Positions 8,252-15,105 of a stretch of 15,292 nucleotides of DNA are shown here, piece after piece. Where the stretch lies: contig JAZOAK010000055.1 of NCBI GenBank assembly GCA_045595445.1, positions 1-15,292 of the forward strand, given 5' to 3'. Made by a program: the position numbers and the translations under genes. Position 1 is the stretch's first letter; the number at the start of each line of letters is the position of its first letter. The DNA is from RGIG3009 sp045595445. GTDB lineage: Bacteria; Bacillota; Clostridia; Oscillospirales; Acutalibacteraceae. The notes under the pieces are model-generated. The model did no database searches and was not told the origin of the DNA. It saw only the letters and a list, made by a program, of their open reading frames with translations.

Positions 8252-8290
8252 AGTACTTAAACCTTCCTTTCACATTCAGGCAAGAGCCCA

Positions 8291-9550
8291 TTATAAGCGA
8301 ATATTCGCGTGTTTCTTCGGTAATTTACTAATGCGCTTGCCGGACAGCATCTCGAGCATCGCCGCAACGCTCTCACGGGTGGCCGCGGGTGTCACGACGT
8401 CCGTAACAGCGCCTTGTGCAGCCGCCGTTTCGGCGTTGCAGCAGGTCTTGCGGTATTCTTCGGCAAGAGCCGCGCGGTCTTTTGCCGGATCATTCATCTC
8501 GCTCAAACGATCCTTCCAAACAATGTGGATAGCGGTTTCGGGAGCAAGCGGTGAAATAGAGGCATCCGGCCACGCGAGTACCGCATCCGCACCGGCAAAT
8601 TTACCGGCGACGGCAACATACACGGCACCGTAAGCTTTACCGGTAATCAACGTCACCTTAGCGGTGGTGGCTTCGGCATACGCTTGCGTAATCTTGGAGG
8701 CGCATTTAAGTCCCTTAAAGCCGGCCGCATCCACTACGGTAACCACCGGCAACGAGAAGCTGTCGCACAACCGCACAAAGCGAGCGGCACGCGATGCCGC
8801 GCAGCAGGCAATCGGGTCGCCTGTCAGCGTAATGATACCGCAAGGGGCACCGTTGATGCGGGCAAACGCCGCAACGTCATCCTCGTACAACTTGAAGATT
8901 GAACCGGCATCCGCTACGATCGTCGCGGCATCCGTTCCGTCCACAGCAGCGGGATTCACGGTTTCAAACAGAGGAGCAACCGCCAGATTATTAGCGGGCA
9001 GATAGTTAAGAAGCTCACGCGCTTTGGCAATTGCTTCGTCCGCGTTGTCCGCGCTGACATCGGCTTTGTTGCTCTCATCACCGACGTTCAAATAATAATC
9101 CGCATCTTTAACGGCAACCACGACGTCCGCAGCAGCCGCAATCAATGCAGAAGAACCGACACAAGCGCCGAGTACCACCGCAACCTGCGGCACAACGCCC
9201 GACAGATCGTTTGCCGCCGCCAAAATCTCAGCAATGGCATCCATTGCATCAAGACCTTCACCCAAACGTGCGCCGTCGCTGTCAAACAAACCGACAACGG
9301 GTGCGCCGTTCTGTGCAGCCAGACGATACACGGTTTTAATTTTAGCGGCGTGTGCTTTTCCGATTGCACCACTGCAAACCGTGCGGTCTTGTGCAAAAGC
9401 GTATACGGGAGCATCGTTTACCAAACCGTAACCGCCGACAACAGGGACTGGTTCTCCCCCATCCTTCATCAAGCGATCGATTTCAACAAACGTTCCCGAG
9501 TCAAAAAACTGTTCCAGACGCATAAGCGCCGCGGACGCTTGCTTGCTCAT
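8291..9550 (-). CDS. reduced acyl-CoA carboxyltransferase-like protein (MmdA/PccB/12S family, divergent)
   Basis: The 419-residue protein has the crotonase-fold duplicated carboxyltransferase plan. The N-half is recognisable (FDSGTFVEID, GYGLVNDAPVYAFAQDRTV, GKAHAAKI, SDGARLGEG, SGVVPQVAVVLGAC), as is the C-half (RAARFVRLCDSFSLPVVTVVD, QAYAEATTAKVTLITGKAYGAVYVA, AWPDA, then EEYRKTCCNAETAAAQGAVTDVVTP). It is about 90-100 residues shorter than MmdA or PccB proteins. It lacks the extra N-terminal helix, the ELGG...H...SG stretch expected near residue 158, and the PGTDQEYGGIIRHGAK-type stretch expected after residue 278. The oxyanion motifs are changed: GPCAGGA reads GACVGSSA (128-135) and YGGA reads YGAV (307-310). 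It heads the biotin operon with its own promoter; GGAGG precedes the ATG by 9 bases. Substrate is uncertain. Confidence 0.85.
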   Translation of the reverse strand: MSKQASAALMRLEQFFDSGTFVEIDRLMKDGGEPVPVVGGYGLVNDAPVYAFAQDRTVCSGAIGKAHAAKIKTVYRLAAQNGAPVVGLFDSDGARLGEGLDAMDAIAEILAAANDLSGVVPQVAVVLGACVGSSALIAAAADVVVAVKDADYYLNVGDESNKADVSADNADEAIAKARELLNYLPANNLAVAPLFETVNPAAVDGTDAATIVADAGSIFKLYEDDVAAFARINGAPCGIITLTGDPIACCAASRAARFVRLCDSFSLPVVTVVDAAGFKGLKCASKITQAYAEATTAKVTLITGKAYGAVYVAVAGKFAGADAVLAWPDASISPLAPETAIHIVWKDRLSEMNDPAKDRAALAEEYRKTCCNAETAAAQGAVTDVVTPAATRESVAAMLEMLSGKRISKLPKKHANIRL

Positions 9551-9568
9551 ATCGTTTAACCTCCATAC

Positions 9569-9580
9569 AGCAGATCTGCT
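9569..9580. promoter_or_regulatory. 12-bp perfect palindrome in the leader of the biotin operon
   Basis: AGCAGATCTGCT is an exact palindrome lying between the likely transcription start (about 9612) and the ribosome site GGAGG at 9560-9564. It is downstream of the promoter, as a roadblock operator could be, but a 12-bp palindrome can also occur by chance. I do not recognise it as the site of a known regulator. Confidence 0.35.
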
Positions 9581-9618
9581 AAAAAAGCCAATCCTACGCC
9601 ATGATAATTATTGAATAC

Positions 9619-9647
9619 AGTATACCGTATTTTGCTAAAAATGACAA
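9619..9647 (-). promoter_or_regulatory. sigma-A-type promoter of the biotin carboxyltransferase operon
   Basis: On the minus strand, -35 TTGTCA (9642-9647, one mismatch) is separated by exactly 17 bases from -10 TATACT (9619-9624, one mismatch). The predicted start near 9612 gives a leader of about 60 bases before the ATG at 9550. This sets the three biotin genes apart as their own transcription unit. Confidence 0.82.
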
Positions 9648-9699
9648 GGTTTTTTGCTTATAAAATCAAAAGAATTTGTCTTTTTATGTTCAGTTTTCG

Positions 9700-10068
9700 T
9701 CAAGTGTGGCTGCACCCGCTGCACGGACGCATAAAAAAATCGGGAATGAAGATGGTATACGCTTCGTTCTCCCTTACAAAACCGAGCCGTTCGAGCAATT
9801 CAAAATGCGCCGTATTGCGGCACACCGCCGTGATGGCAAGTGCATTGACACCGCTGTTGAGCGCGGCACGTACCAGCAACTCCTCCAACGGCGCTTCTTC
9901 GGAATACAACGCCACGATTTCGATCGTATCACGATCGATGGTATAGAGTACGTATCCCAGTTCAACCCCTTCGCGGGACATATCCATCGCGCATACCGGC
10001 AGAGATATACCGGCGCGCTTTGCCAGTTCTTCGGTTTTCGCCTTATCGGCGGGATGTACTTCGACCAT
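9700..10068 (-). CDS. small GNAT-like protein, function unknown
   Basis: The protein has 122 residues from the ATG at 10068. I chose that start because AGGGG lies just before it; the frame is open to 10110 but that adds only unlikely residues. The segment EELLVRAALNSGVNALAITAVCRNTAHFELLERLGFVREN resembles the C-terminal half of GNAT acetyltransferases, where a helix, a strand and a final LxxLGF lead to the closing strands. The N-terminal half is short and the acetyl-CoA-binding Q/RxxGxG/A loop is not evident, so catalytic activity is doubtful. It ends in a Cys-containing tail (FFMRPCSGCSHT). It overlaps the rluB end by 26 bases and is last in the scp-rluB run. I cannot name its substrate. Confidence 0.7.
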   Translation of the reverse strand: MVEVHPADKAKTEELAKRAGISLPVCAMDMSREGVELGYVLYTIDRDTIEIVALYSEEAPLEELLVRAALNSGVNALAITAVCRNTAHFELLERLGFVRENEAYTIFIPDFFMRPCSGCSHT

Positions 10069-10858
10069 AGTTCCCCTGTCCTTTTCCGTTCTTGATATAT
10101 TTTGCAGCAATTTTTTCGTTCACCTGCGCCGCCATCAGCAACGCGCGCACTTCTTTCGGATCCAGTGGCCGCCATTTGCCGAGCGGCAACATTCCGAGTT
10201 TGACCGTACCGATCGCCGTGCGTTTAAGGCGAACGACTTCCAACCCCAACACTTCGCACATTTTGCGAATTTGACGGTTTCTGCCTTCGTATAACACAAT
10301 TTCCAACACGGTGCGTGCCGGTGAATCGGGTGTTTCCTTTTCTTCCGTAACGATCACAGCCTCGGCGGGTAAGGTTTTTTTGCCGTCAATCAGCATTCCC
10401 TGCTCAAACTGTGAAAGTTGTTCTGCCGTGACCTGCGAGCGCACCGTGACACGGTAACGCTTCGGCACGTGCGCGGTCGGATGCATCATCGCATTGGAGA
10501 ACGCGCCGTCGTTTGTAAAAAGCAGTAATCCTTCCGAGTCCTTGTCCAACCGACCGATGGGATACACCCGCACCCCCACGTCGCGCACCAGATCGGCAAC
10601 GCATTTACGACCGTTTTCATCACTCAATGTCGTGATATACCCGCGCGGCTTATGTAGCATAAGATACATAAGTTCCGGCGGCGCGTCGATGCGTTTGCCG
10701 CGCACGGTGATAACGTCGCGACGGTCGTCTGCCTTATCCCCGATTTGGGCAGGATGTCCGTTTACGCGAACGCATCCCTGCTCAATCAAGTCTTCCGCCT
10801 TGCGACGTGAAGCAACGCCACGGTCGGCAAGTATTTTTTGTAATCTTGTCAATGCCAT
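10043..10858 (-). CDS. rluB: pseudouridine synthase, RsuA/RluB/RluE family
   Basis: The 271-residue protein has an N-terminal S4 RNA-binding domain (residues 3-48, RLQKILADRGVASRRKAEDLIEQGCVRVNG) and a catalytic domain with MLHKPRGYITT and the active-site GRLDKDSEGLLLFTNDG, where D105 is the nucleophile. C-terminal YEGRNRQIRKMCEVLGLEVVRLKRTAIG is also classic. RluB modifies U2605 of 23S rRNA (E. coli numbering) and RsuA modifies 16S; I favour RluB from its position after dacF and scpAB, as in B. subtilis. The frame is open up to 10975, but the ATG at 10858 gives the S4 domain its usual start, has GGGG upstream and lies 5 bases after dacF. The C-terminus ends in a basic tail. Confidence 0.92.
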   Translation of the reverse strand: MALTRLQKILADRGVASRRKAEDLIEQGCVRVNGHPAQIGDKADDRRDVITVRGKRIDAPPELMYLMLHKPRGYITTLSDENGRKCVADLVRDVGVRVYPIGRLDKDSEGLLLFTNDGAFSNAMMHPTAHVPKRYRVTVRSQVTAEQLSQFEQGMLIDGKKTLPAEAVIVTEEKETPDSPARTVLEIVLYEGRNRQIRKMCEVLGLEVVRLKRTAIGTVKLGMLPLGKWRPLDPKEVRALLMAAQVNEKIAAKYIKNGKGQGNYGRSTSRR

Positions 10859-10863
10859 ATATG

Positions 10864-11985
10864 TTACCCCAATACTACCGTCAGCAGCGTGTGCAACTGA
10901 CGTTTCCATTTCGTAAAAAATCCCAACGGCGCTCTCTCGGCTACCGCGTATTCGGCGGTGATCGGTATTTGACAAAGTACCTTTTCGCCCAGTTCATAAA
11001 CGACCGTCCCGAGCGGTTCTCCCGCTTCAATCGGCGCCCACGTAAAACACGGCAATTCCACGCGACAGATCACCGCTTCCGCCTCCCCTTTGAGGAGAGT
11101 GACAGCTTCGGGCGCATCCATCCTCAACGCGACCGACGGCAATGTGCCGCCACACACCGATACCATCGGCAGGTCGGGTAAGGTGAGTGATACCGCTTCG
11201 GTTTGGGAGAACCCATATTCGTATAACGCGATATGGTCGTTCCAGTAATCACCGCCGTTTAAGGTGGCAACTACCAGCGTCACGCCGTCACGCCGTGCCG
11301 CCGATACCAGACAGCGCCCCGATTGTTTGGTGAATCCGGTTTTGAGCCCAATGGTAGGCTCGTACAACGACAAGAGCCGATTGTGATTTGTCAGCGTCAC
11401 CGAACGACCGGAAATCGTAACGGTTGCCCGCTTTTGGGCACACATCGCAGCAAGCTCCGGCGATCGTAAAACTGCCGCGCCGAGCAATGCCATATCCCGA
11501 GCCGTGGAACCGTGTTCTCCTTCATCCAACCCCGAGGGTGTGACAAAAAAGGAACGCGTCATGCCCAGCGCCTTTGCCTTAGCATTCATGCGCTCAGCAA
11601 ACGACGGTAACGAGCCCATGCTCAATAAAGCAGCGGCATTTGCCGCATCGTTTCCCGAAGACAACAACATACCGATCAGCAAATCACGCGCCGTGAGGGT
11701 GTCCCCGCCGCGCAAACCCATCGATGACCCTTCCACCAATACCGCAGCTTCCGGAACGGTCACTATCGCATCCATCGGCAAGCAATCGGCAGCCACCAAA
11801 GCGGTCATTAACTTCGTCGTGCTTGCCATCGGACGCTTGGTATCCGCGTCCTTTGCATACAAGACACGACCGCTATCCGGTTCATATACAACCGCCGATA
11901 ACGATGACAGCGGTATGGAGTCCGCCATGACCGAACACGGTAATAGCAGCAAGAGTATACAAACGGCGAGCACTCGTTTGAGCAT
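10864..11985 (-). CDS. dacF: D-alanyl-D-alanine carboxypeptidase (DacF-type low-molecular-mass PBP)
   Basis: The 373-residue protein trims the terminal D-Ala from peptidoglycan stem peptides. A signal peptide covers residues 1-22 (KR, hydrophobic core, then MADS). Active-site motifs are STTK (55-58, S55 nucleophile), SGN (110-112) and KTG (215-217). The C-terminal part carries the PBP5_C beta domain (residues about 250-345) and a short amphipathic/hydrophobic end (FTKWKRQLHTLLTVVLG) that could anchor it to the membrane. In B. subtilis dacF works in the forespore to set cortex cross-linking; placement beside ytfJ and scpAB supports a sporulation role, but a vegetative one cannot be excluded. 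No clear forespore sigma promoter was found in the 47-base gap upstream. Confidence 0.93.
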   Translation of the reverse strand: MLKRVLAVCILLLLLPCSVMADSIPLSSLSAVVYEPDSGRVLYAKDADTKRPMASTTKLMTALVAADCLPMDAIVTVPEAAVLVEGSSMGLRGGDTLTARDLLIGMLLSSGNDAANAAALLSMGSLPSFAERMNAKAKALGMTRSFFVTPSGLDEGEHGSTARDMALLGAAVLRSPELAAMCAQKRATVTISGRSVTLTNHNRLLSLYEPTIGLKTGFTKQSGRCLVSAARRDGVTLVVATLNGGDYWNDHIALYEYGFSQTEAVSLTLPDLPMVSVCGGTLPSVALRMDAPEAVTLLKGEAEAVICRVELPCFTWAPIEAGEPLGTVVYELGEKVLCQIPITAEYAVAERAPLGFFTKWKRQLHTLLTVVLG

Positions 11986-12000
11986 AATACGACACCTACC

Positions 12001-12020
12001 TCGCTACCAATGGTATGCGA
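12001..12020 (-). other. small hairpin just before the dacF ribosome site
   Basis: The minus strand can form an 8-bp stem (TCGC, a bulged A, TACC / GGTA GCGA) around a 3-base loop. The ribosome site (AGGTAGGTG) follows at once. No T-run follows, so it is not a terminator. It may lower or time dacF translation relative to ytfJ, or be fortuitous. Confidence 0.4.
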
Positions 12021-12032
12021 GAGGGAAATCGT

Positions 12033-12407
12033 TTAGCCCTGCTTCTTCTCTTTGTTAAAGAATCCGCCGATGCGGTCCACCACATCCGGAATCATGTTGA
12101 CAGCTTGGTTGAGAGTATCCGGTGCGGATACCATCGGCACCACCCGAACGTTGCCGCCGGAGATGCACAAGAAGGCGATCGGAACAATGGTAATACCGGC
12201 ACCGCCACCGCCGCCAAACAACTCCTGCGTGCCTTTGGTGGGTAGATCGGATCCGCCGGAGGCAAACCCGTATGATACCCGCGAAACGGGGATCAAGGTC
12301 ATGCCGTCCGCCAAAGTCATCGGCTCACCGATGACGGTGTTGACGTCCACCATTTCTTTGATCTTGTCAATGGACAGACCCATCAGATTCTGGACTTTGT
12401 TTTCCAT
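12033..12407 (-). CDS. ytfJ: GerW-family sporulation protein YtfJ
   Basis: This 124-residue protein shows the GerW/YtfJ pattern: an N-terminal helix (NLMGLSIDKIKEMVDVNTVIGEP), then TLIPVSRVSYGFASGGSD, a Gly-rich stretch FGGGGGAGITIVPIAFL, a strand VRVVPM and a helical tail. The family is widespread in spore formers; B. subtilis YtfJ is made in the forespore and helps germination. It has no signal peptide and looks cytosolic. A strong AAGGAGG lies 7-8 bases before the ATG and is embedded in the coding end of the upstream DUF2953 gene, which the ytfJ frame overlaps by 41 bases. B. subtilis has the same ytfI (DUF2953)-ytfJ pair. Confidence 0.93.
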   Translation of the reverse strand: MENKVQNLMGLSIDKIKEMVDVNTVIGEPMTLADGMTLIPVSRVSYGFASGGSDLPTKGTQELFGGGGGAGITIVPIAFLCISGGNVRVVPMVSAPDTLNQAVNMIPDVVDRIGGFFNKEKKQG

Positions 12408-13014
12408 ATTGAGAAACCTCCTTGTTGTGTTTGGTAATCACACGATAACGGAAAGCCAACCAAATGGCAATCATCACGATACGAAGCGGGATCGCATGAG
12501 CGGTAACATCCGCCGATACGCGCCCTTCTTCGGCAAGAAAATCCGGCGTGACCGTGATGGCACGTTTGCGGATGCGAAGTACCGTTTGTTGCAACGTGGT
12601 AACAGCGGGATACAGCACCGCGCACACCTTGCCGGTGTTTTCGGCGGTCTCAGCAGCATCGGAGCCCGTAATATACAATTGCAAGCAAAGCTTGTCCACC
12701 GTAATTGCCGCGAGCAAACGACGCGCTGCACCGGCGGCAAGGCAAGTCAATTCCCGAACGAGATGTAACGTCGCACCGACGCCGTCGGCTTTCAGCCGCT
12801 CGGCGGTTGAGCGAAGTTTCGACGACTTTGCTTCCTTATCGGCTGCTTGCGGCACTTCCCTATCGGAGGAGTAGCGAAAGAGGGGTATTCCCCACACACG
12901 CACACACAAACGCAATTCGTCACGAAACGTGACCCGCGCGTATATCGGCACGAGCAGCAACGCGAGCAGCAGAAGCAGGATTCCGAGCAAACAGAATCCG
13001 ATAATCTTCCACAC
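12367..13014 (-). CDS. DUF2953 membrane protein (YtfI-like)
   Basis: This is a 215-residue protein of unknown function. Residues 3-26 form a very hydrophobic N-terminal membrane segment. A beta-rich stretch follows (YARVTFRDELRLCVRVWGIPLF), then a Lys/Glu-rich linker, a DUF2953-like core (LYITGSDAAETAENTGKVCAVLYP) and a second hydrophobic segment near the C-terminus (IPLRIVMIAIWLAF). Start choice: a GTG at 13023 overlaps the scpB stop, but GAGGAG (13023-13028) is then too close. The GTG at 13014 has the right 8-base spacing, so I use it. In B. subtilis the same family (YtfI) precedes YtfJ, suggesting a spore-related envelope role. Confidence 0.85.
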   Translation of the reverse strand: MWKIIGFCLLGILLLLLALLLVPIYARVTFRDELRLCVRVWGIPLFRYSSDREVPQAADKEAKSSKLRSTAERLKADGVGATLHLVRELTCLAAGAARRLLAAITVDKLCLQLYITGSDAAETAENTGKVCAVLYPAVTTLQQTVLRIRKRAITVTPDFLAEEGRVSADVTAHAIPLRIVMIAIWLAFRYRVITKHNKEVSQYGKQSPESDGSVH

Positions 13015-13019
13015 GACGA

Positions 13020-13607
13020 TCACTCCTCGTTTTCTGTCGGTTCAGCCCGATCAATCACTTCTTCGAGTGTGGTTTCCACCATACGCGCCTGCTCCTCTTT
13101 TTGCGGAAGCGGCGGCAGTTCATCTAACTTGGACACCCCAAAGCTACGCAAAAACACGGGGGTGGTTCCATACAAAAGAGGCCTTCCCGGCAGTTCCAGT
13201 CTGCCGCATTCCTCAATGAGATTTTTTTGCACCAAACCTTGAATAACGGCACTGCAATCCACACCGCGTACCTGTTCAACGAACGCTTTGGTGACCGGTT
13301 GGTTGTAAGCAATGATCGCGAGTACCTCCATCGCGGCTTGCGACAGCGGCGTGTTGCGGCGAATGTCCAATGCGCGACGGATCAGTTCACCGTACTCCTT
13401 GCGGGTGCACAACTGATACTGCTCGTCCAGCCGTACCATCACGATCCCGCCGCCGCGGGTGTTGATCTCACTCATTAAATCCCCCGCTAAACGGTGGACG
13501 GTTTCGTCATCCAGTTCCAGCAGTTCCGCCAACCGATCGGCACCGATCGGTTCACCGTTTGCAAAAAGTATCGCCTCAATAGCGGCTTTATATTCCTTAA
13601 TTTCCAT
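13020..13607 (-). CDS. scpB: segregation and condensation protein B
   Basis: The 195-residue protein is of normal ScpB length. It has two winged-helix domains: IEAILFANGEPIGADRLAELL opens the first, and LSQAAMEVLAIIAYNQPVTKAFVEQVRGVDCSAVIQGLVQKNLIEECGRLELPGRPLLYGTT is the diagnostic second. ScpB dimers bind the ScpA kleisin and complete the SMC condensin ring that organises and segregates the chromosome. GGGAGAG 7 bases before the ATG supports the start, which lies inside the final 11 bases of scpA. The acidic C-terminal tail (VIDRAEPTENEE) is usual for the family. Confidence 0.96.
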   Translation of the reverse strand: MEIKEYKAAIEAILFANGEPIGADRLAELLELDDETVHRLAGDLMSEINTRGGGIVMVRLDEQYQLCTRKEYGELIRRALDIRRNTPLSQAAMEVLAIIAYNQPVTKAFVEQVRGVDCSAVIQGLVQKNLIEECGRLELPGRPLLYGTTPVFLRSFGVSKLDELPPLPQKEEQARMVETTLEEVIDRAEPTENEE

Positions 13608-14319
13608 CGTTTAACTCTCCCTTGCCGACCAACGTCACCTTTTGATTGGCACCCTCGCCGTCGACCAGAATGCGTTTTCCTTTGATAAGTTCCAACACCG
13701 CCAAGAAGGTGGCAACCAGTTCAGACTTGTTCCGCGCTCCGCCATACAGCGAGTGGTACGATACCGATTTGCCAACACGCAGGCGCCGTAACACAAAAAT
13801 GATTTTCGAGGATACCGACACAATCTTTTTTGCAACGATCGAATGAAACGCCTGCGGCGATGGCGGAAGCTTACGCTGTCCGCGACCCGCGGCAGAAAAA
13901 TAGGCATCAAGCAATAGCGACGCGGGATGCGTGCGACGATATGTATAGTCCGGCTCCACCTCGGCGGGTTCACGCACAAATAAGTCCCCGCCGATATACA
14001 GCGGTTGCATACGACGCGCCGCCTCTTGACACAATTGATATTCGATCAATTCGCCCGACAACTGCTGGCGAAGATCGTCGCCCTCCTCGTGCTTGGGCAA
14101 CAACATGGCGGATTTGATCTGCACTAAGCGTGCCGCCATGTCCAGGAATTCCGTGGCGACCTCCATATCCAATTCCTGCATCGTTTGGATGGTACCAAGA
14201 TATTGTTCCAACAATTCGTGAATCGGGATATCGTAAATATTCAGTTTGTTTTTTTGTACCAGATAAAGAAGCAAATCAAGAGGCCCTTCAAAATCCGGCA
14301 GCTTGTACGAAATTTCCAT
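13597..14319 (-). CDS. scpA: segregation and condensation protein A (kleisin)
   Basis: This 240-residue kleisin begins MEISYKLPDFEGPLDLLLYLVQKNKLNIYDIPIHELLEQYL, the highly conserved SMC-head-binding start of ScpA. EFLDMAARLVQIKSAMLLP follows, and the C-terminal winged helix contains ELVATFLAVLELIKGKRI. ScpA bridges the SMC heads and recruits ScpB. The ATG directly abuts the stop of the M50 protease gene (TAAATG). There is only a weak ribosome site, so its translation probably depends on re-initiation after the upstream gene. Confidence 0.96.
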   Translation of the reverse strand: MEISYKLPDFEGPLDLLLYLVQKNKLNIYDIPIHELLEQYLGTIQTMQELDMEVATEFLDMAARLVQIKSAMLLPKHEEGDDLRQQLSGELIEYQLCQEAARRMQPLYIGGDLFVREPAEVEPDYTYRRTHPASLLLDAYFSAAGRGQRKLPPSPQAFHSIVAKKIVSVSSKIIFVLRRLRVGKSVSYHSLYGGARNKSELVATFLAVLELIKGKRILVDGEGANQKVTLVGKGELNDGN

Positions 14320-14979
14320 TTAGAAACCACAGACTTTCAAGAGTATTTGATACACATAATTTGATATGAAAGTAATCGGCGTGCTTAATGCACCGGTTGC
14401 TAACAAGACGATAAGAAGAATGCGAATTTGATGTTCGTGTTGCATCATCCAAAACGCCCACCGTGCCGGCAAAATCGCACCGAAAATGCGCGAGCCGTCG
14501 AGCGGCGGAATCGGCAACAGATTAAACACCGCCAGTCCAATATTGATCGGAACAACAATATTGACCAGTACCGCACCGATCATCAGTACCGAGCCTGATG
14601 TTATCGGTAAAAACTTCAATAAGCGAAACAGCAATAGCACAACGATTGCCATTAACAGATTGGACAACGGACCGGCAAGCGCGACCAGGGCCATATCACG
14701 GCGCGGGTTGCGGAAATTGCGCGGATTGACAGGCACGGGCTTAGCATAGCCAAAGCCAAACAAGACCAGCATTAGCGTTCCCCACAGATCCAAATGGGCA
14801 AAAGGATTAACGGTTAACCGTCCGTTCCACCGCGGAGTATCATCTCCCAATTTGGTGGCAACCCACGCATGCGCCAACTCGTGAACGGGCAACATAACGA
14901 GGACAAGCAGAAGATAGCTGATAATCGACAACAACAATTCCAAAAAACTATAACCGCCGCCGATGATATCAAAAAGCAC
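14320..14979 (-). CDS. site-2 protease-like M50 membrane metallopeptidase
   Basis: The 219-residue integral membrane protein has the zinc motif HELAH (residues 33-37) in its first long helix and the second-ligand motif PPLDGSR (D161), as in compact M50 (YwhC-like) proteases. Further hydrophobic segments lie near residues 10-30, 69-80, 97-121, 130-148 and 185-205. NPFAHLDLWGTLM and LAGPLSNLLMA are family patterns. No PDZ domain is present. The frame is open to a TTG at 15012, but that codon lies at the predicted transcription start and has no ribosome site. The GTG at 14979 is preceded by AGGGGG at 8 bases, so I start there. Its substrate is unknown; in Clostridia this gene often sits before scpA. 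Confidence 0.9.
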   Translation of the reverse strand: MLFDIIGGGYSFLELLLSIISYLLLVLVMLPVHELAHAWVATKLGDDTPRWNGRLTVNPFAHLDLWGTLMLVLFGFGYAKPVPVNPRNFRNPRRDMALVALAGPLSNLLMAIVVLLLFRLLKFLPITSGSVLMIGAVLVNIVVPINIGLAVFNLLPIPPLDGSRIFGAILPARWAFWMMQHEHQIRILLIVLLATGALSTPITFISNYVYQILLKVCGF

Positions 14980-15017
14980 AAGGTGTTCCCCCTCGATTAC
15001 AAACTTATACAAAATAT

Positions 15018-15046
15018 AGTATAGCGTATAACCCTATAAAATACAA
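15018..15046 (-). promoter_or_regulatory. sigma-A-type promoter for the M50-scpAB gene run
   Basis: On the minus strand, -35 TTGTAT (15041-15046) is followed after exactly 17 bases by -10 TATACT (15018-15023). Transcription should start near 15011, giving a leader of about 32 bases to the GTG at 14979. It is back to back with the rpmB promoter in an A/T-rich intergenic region. Confidence 0.75.
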
Positions 15047-15105
15047 GAAAAAAAAGCGGGCTCCGTATGGTTTTTGAAAAAATTTACGACTTCTTAAAAA
15101 AAGAC

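Noticed and set aside
9594..9602. Two-codon mini-ORF (ATG GCG TAG) in the leader of the biotin operon
   Set aside because: No ribosome site precedes it, and such short frames occur by chance.
9668..9684. A/T-rich inverted repeat (AAAAGA / TCTTTT) after the GNAT-like gene, as a possible terminator
   Set aside because: Only 6 bp with one G-C pair and no clean T-run after it; too weak to call a terminator.
10859..10975. Upstream extension of rluB to an earlier start at 10975
   Set aside because: It would overlap the dacF coding end by 112 bases. The added residues have no S4 similarity, and the ATG at 10858 gives the standard S4 start.
12014..12018. GCATA motif on the minus strand upstream of dacF, as a possible forespore sigma -35
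   Set aside because: No matching -10 at the needed spacing, and the implied start site would fall at or past the dacF start codon.
15049..15071. A-rich run next to a GC patch (AGCGGGCTCCG), read as a possible terminator on the minus strand
   Set aside because: The stem would be only about 3 bp, and no gene upstream on that strand in the window would need it.
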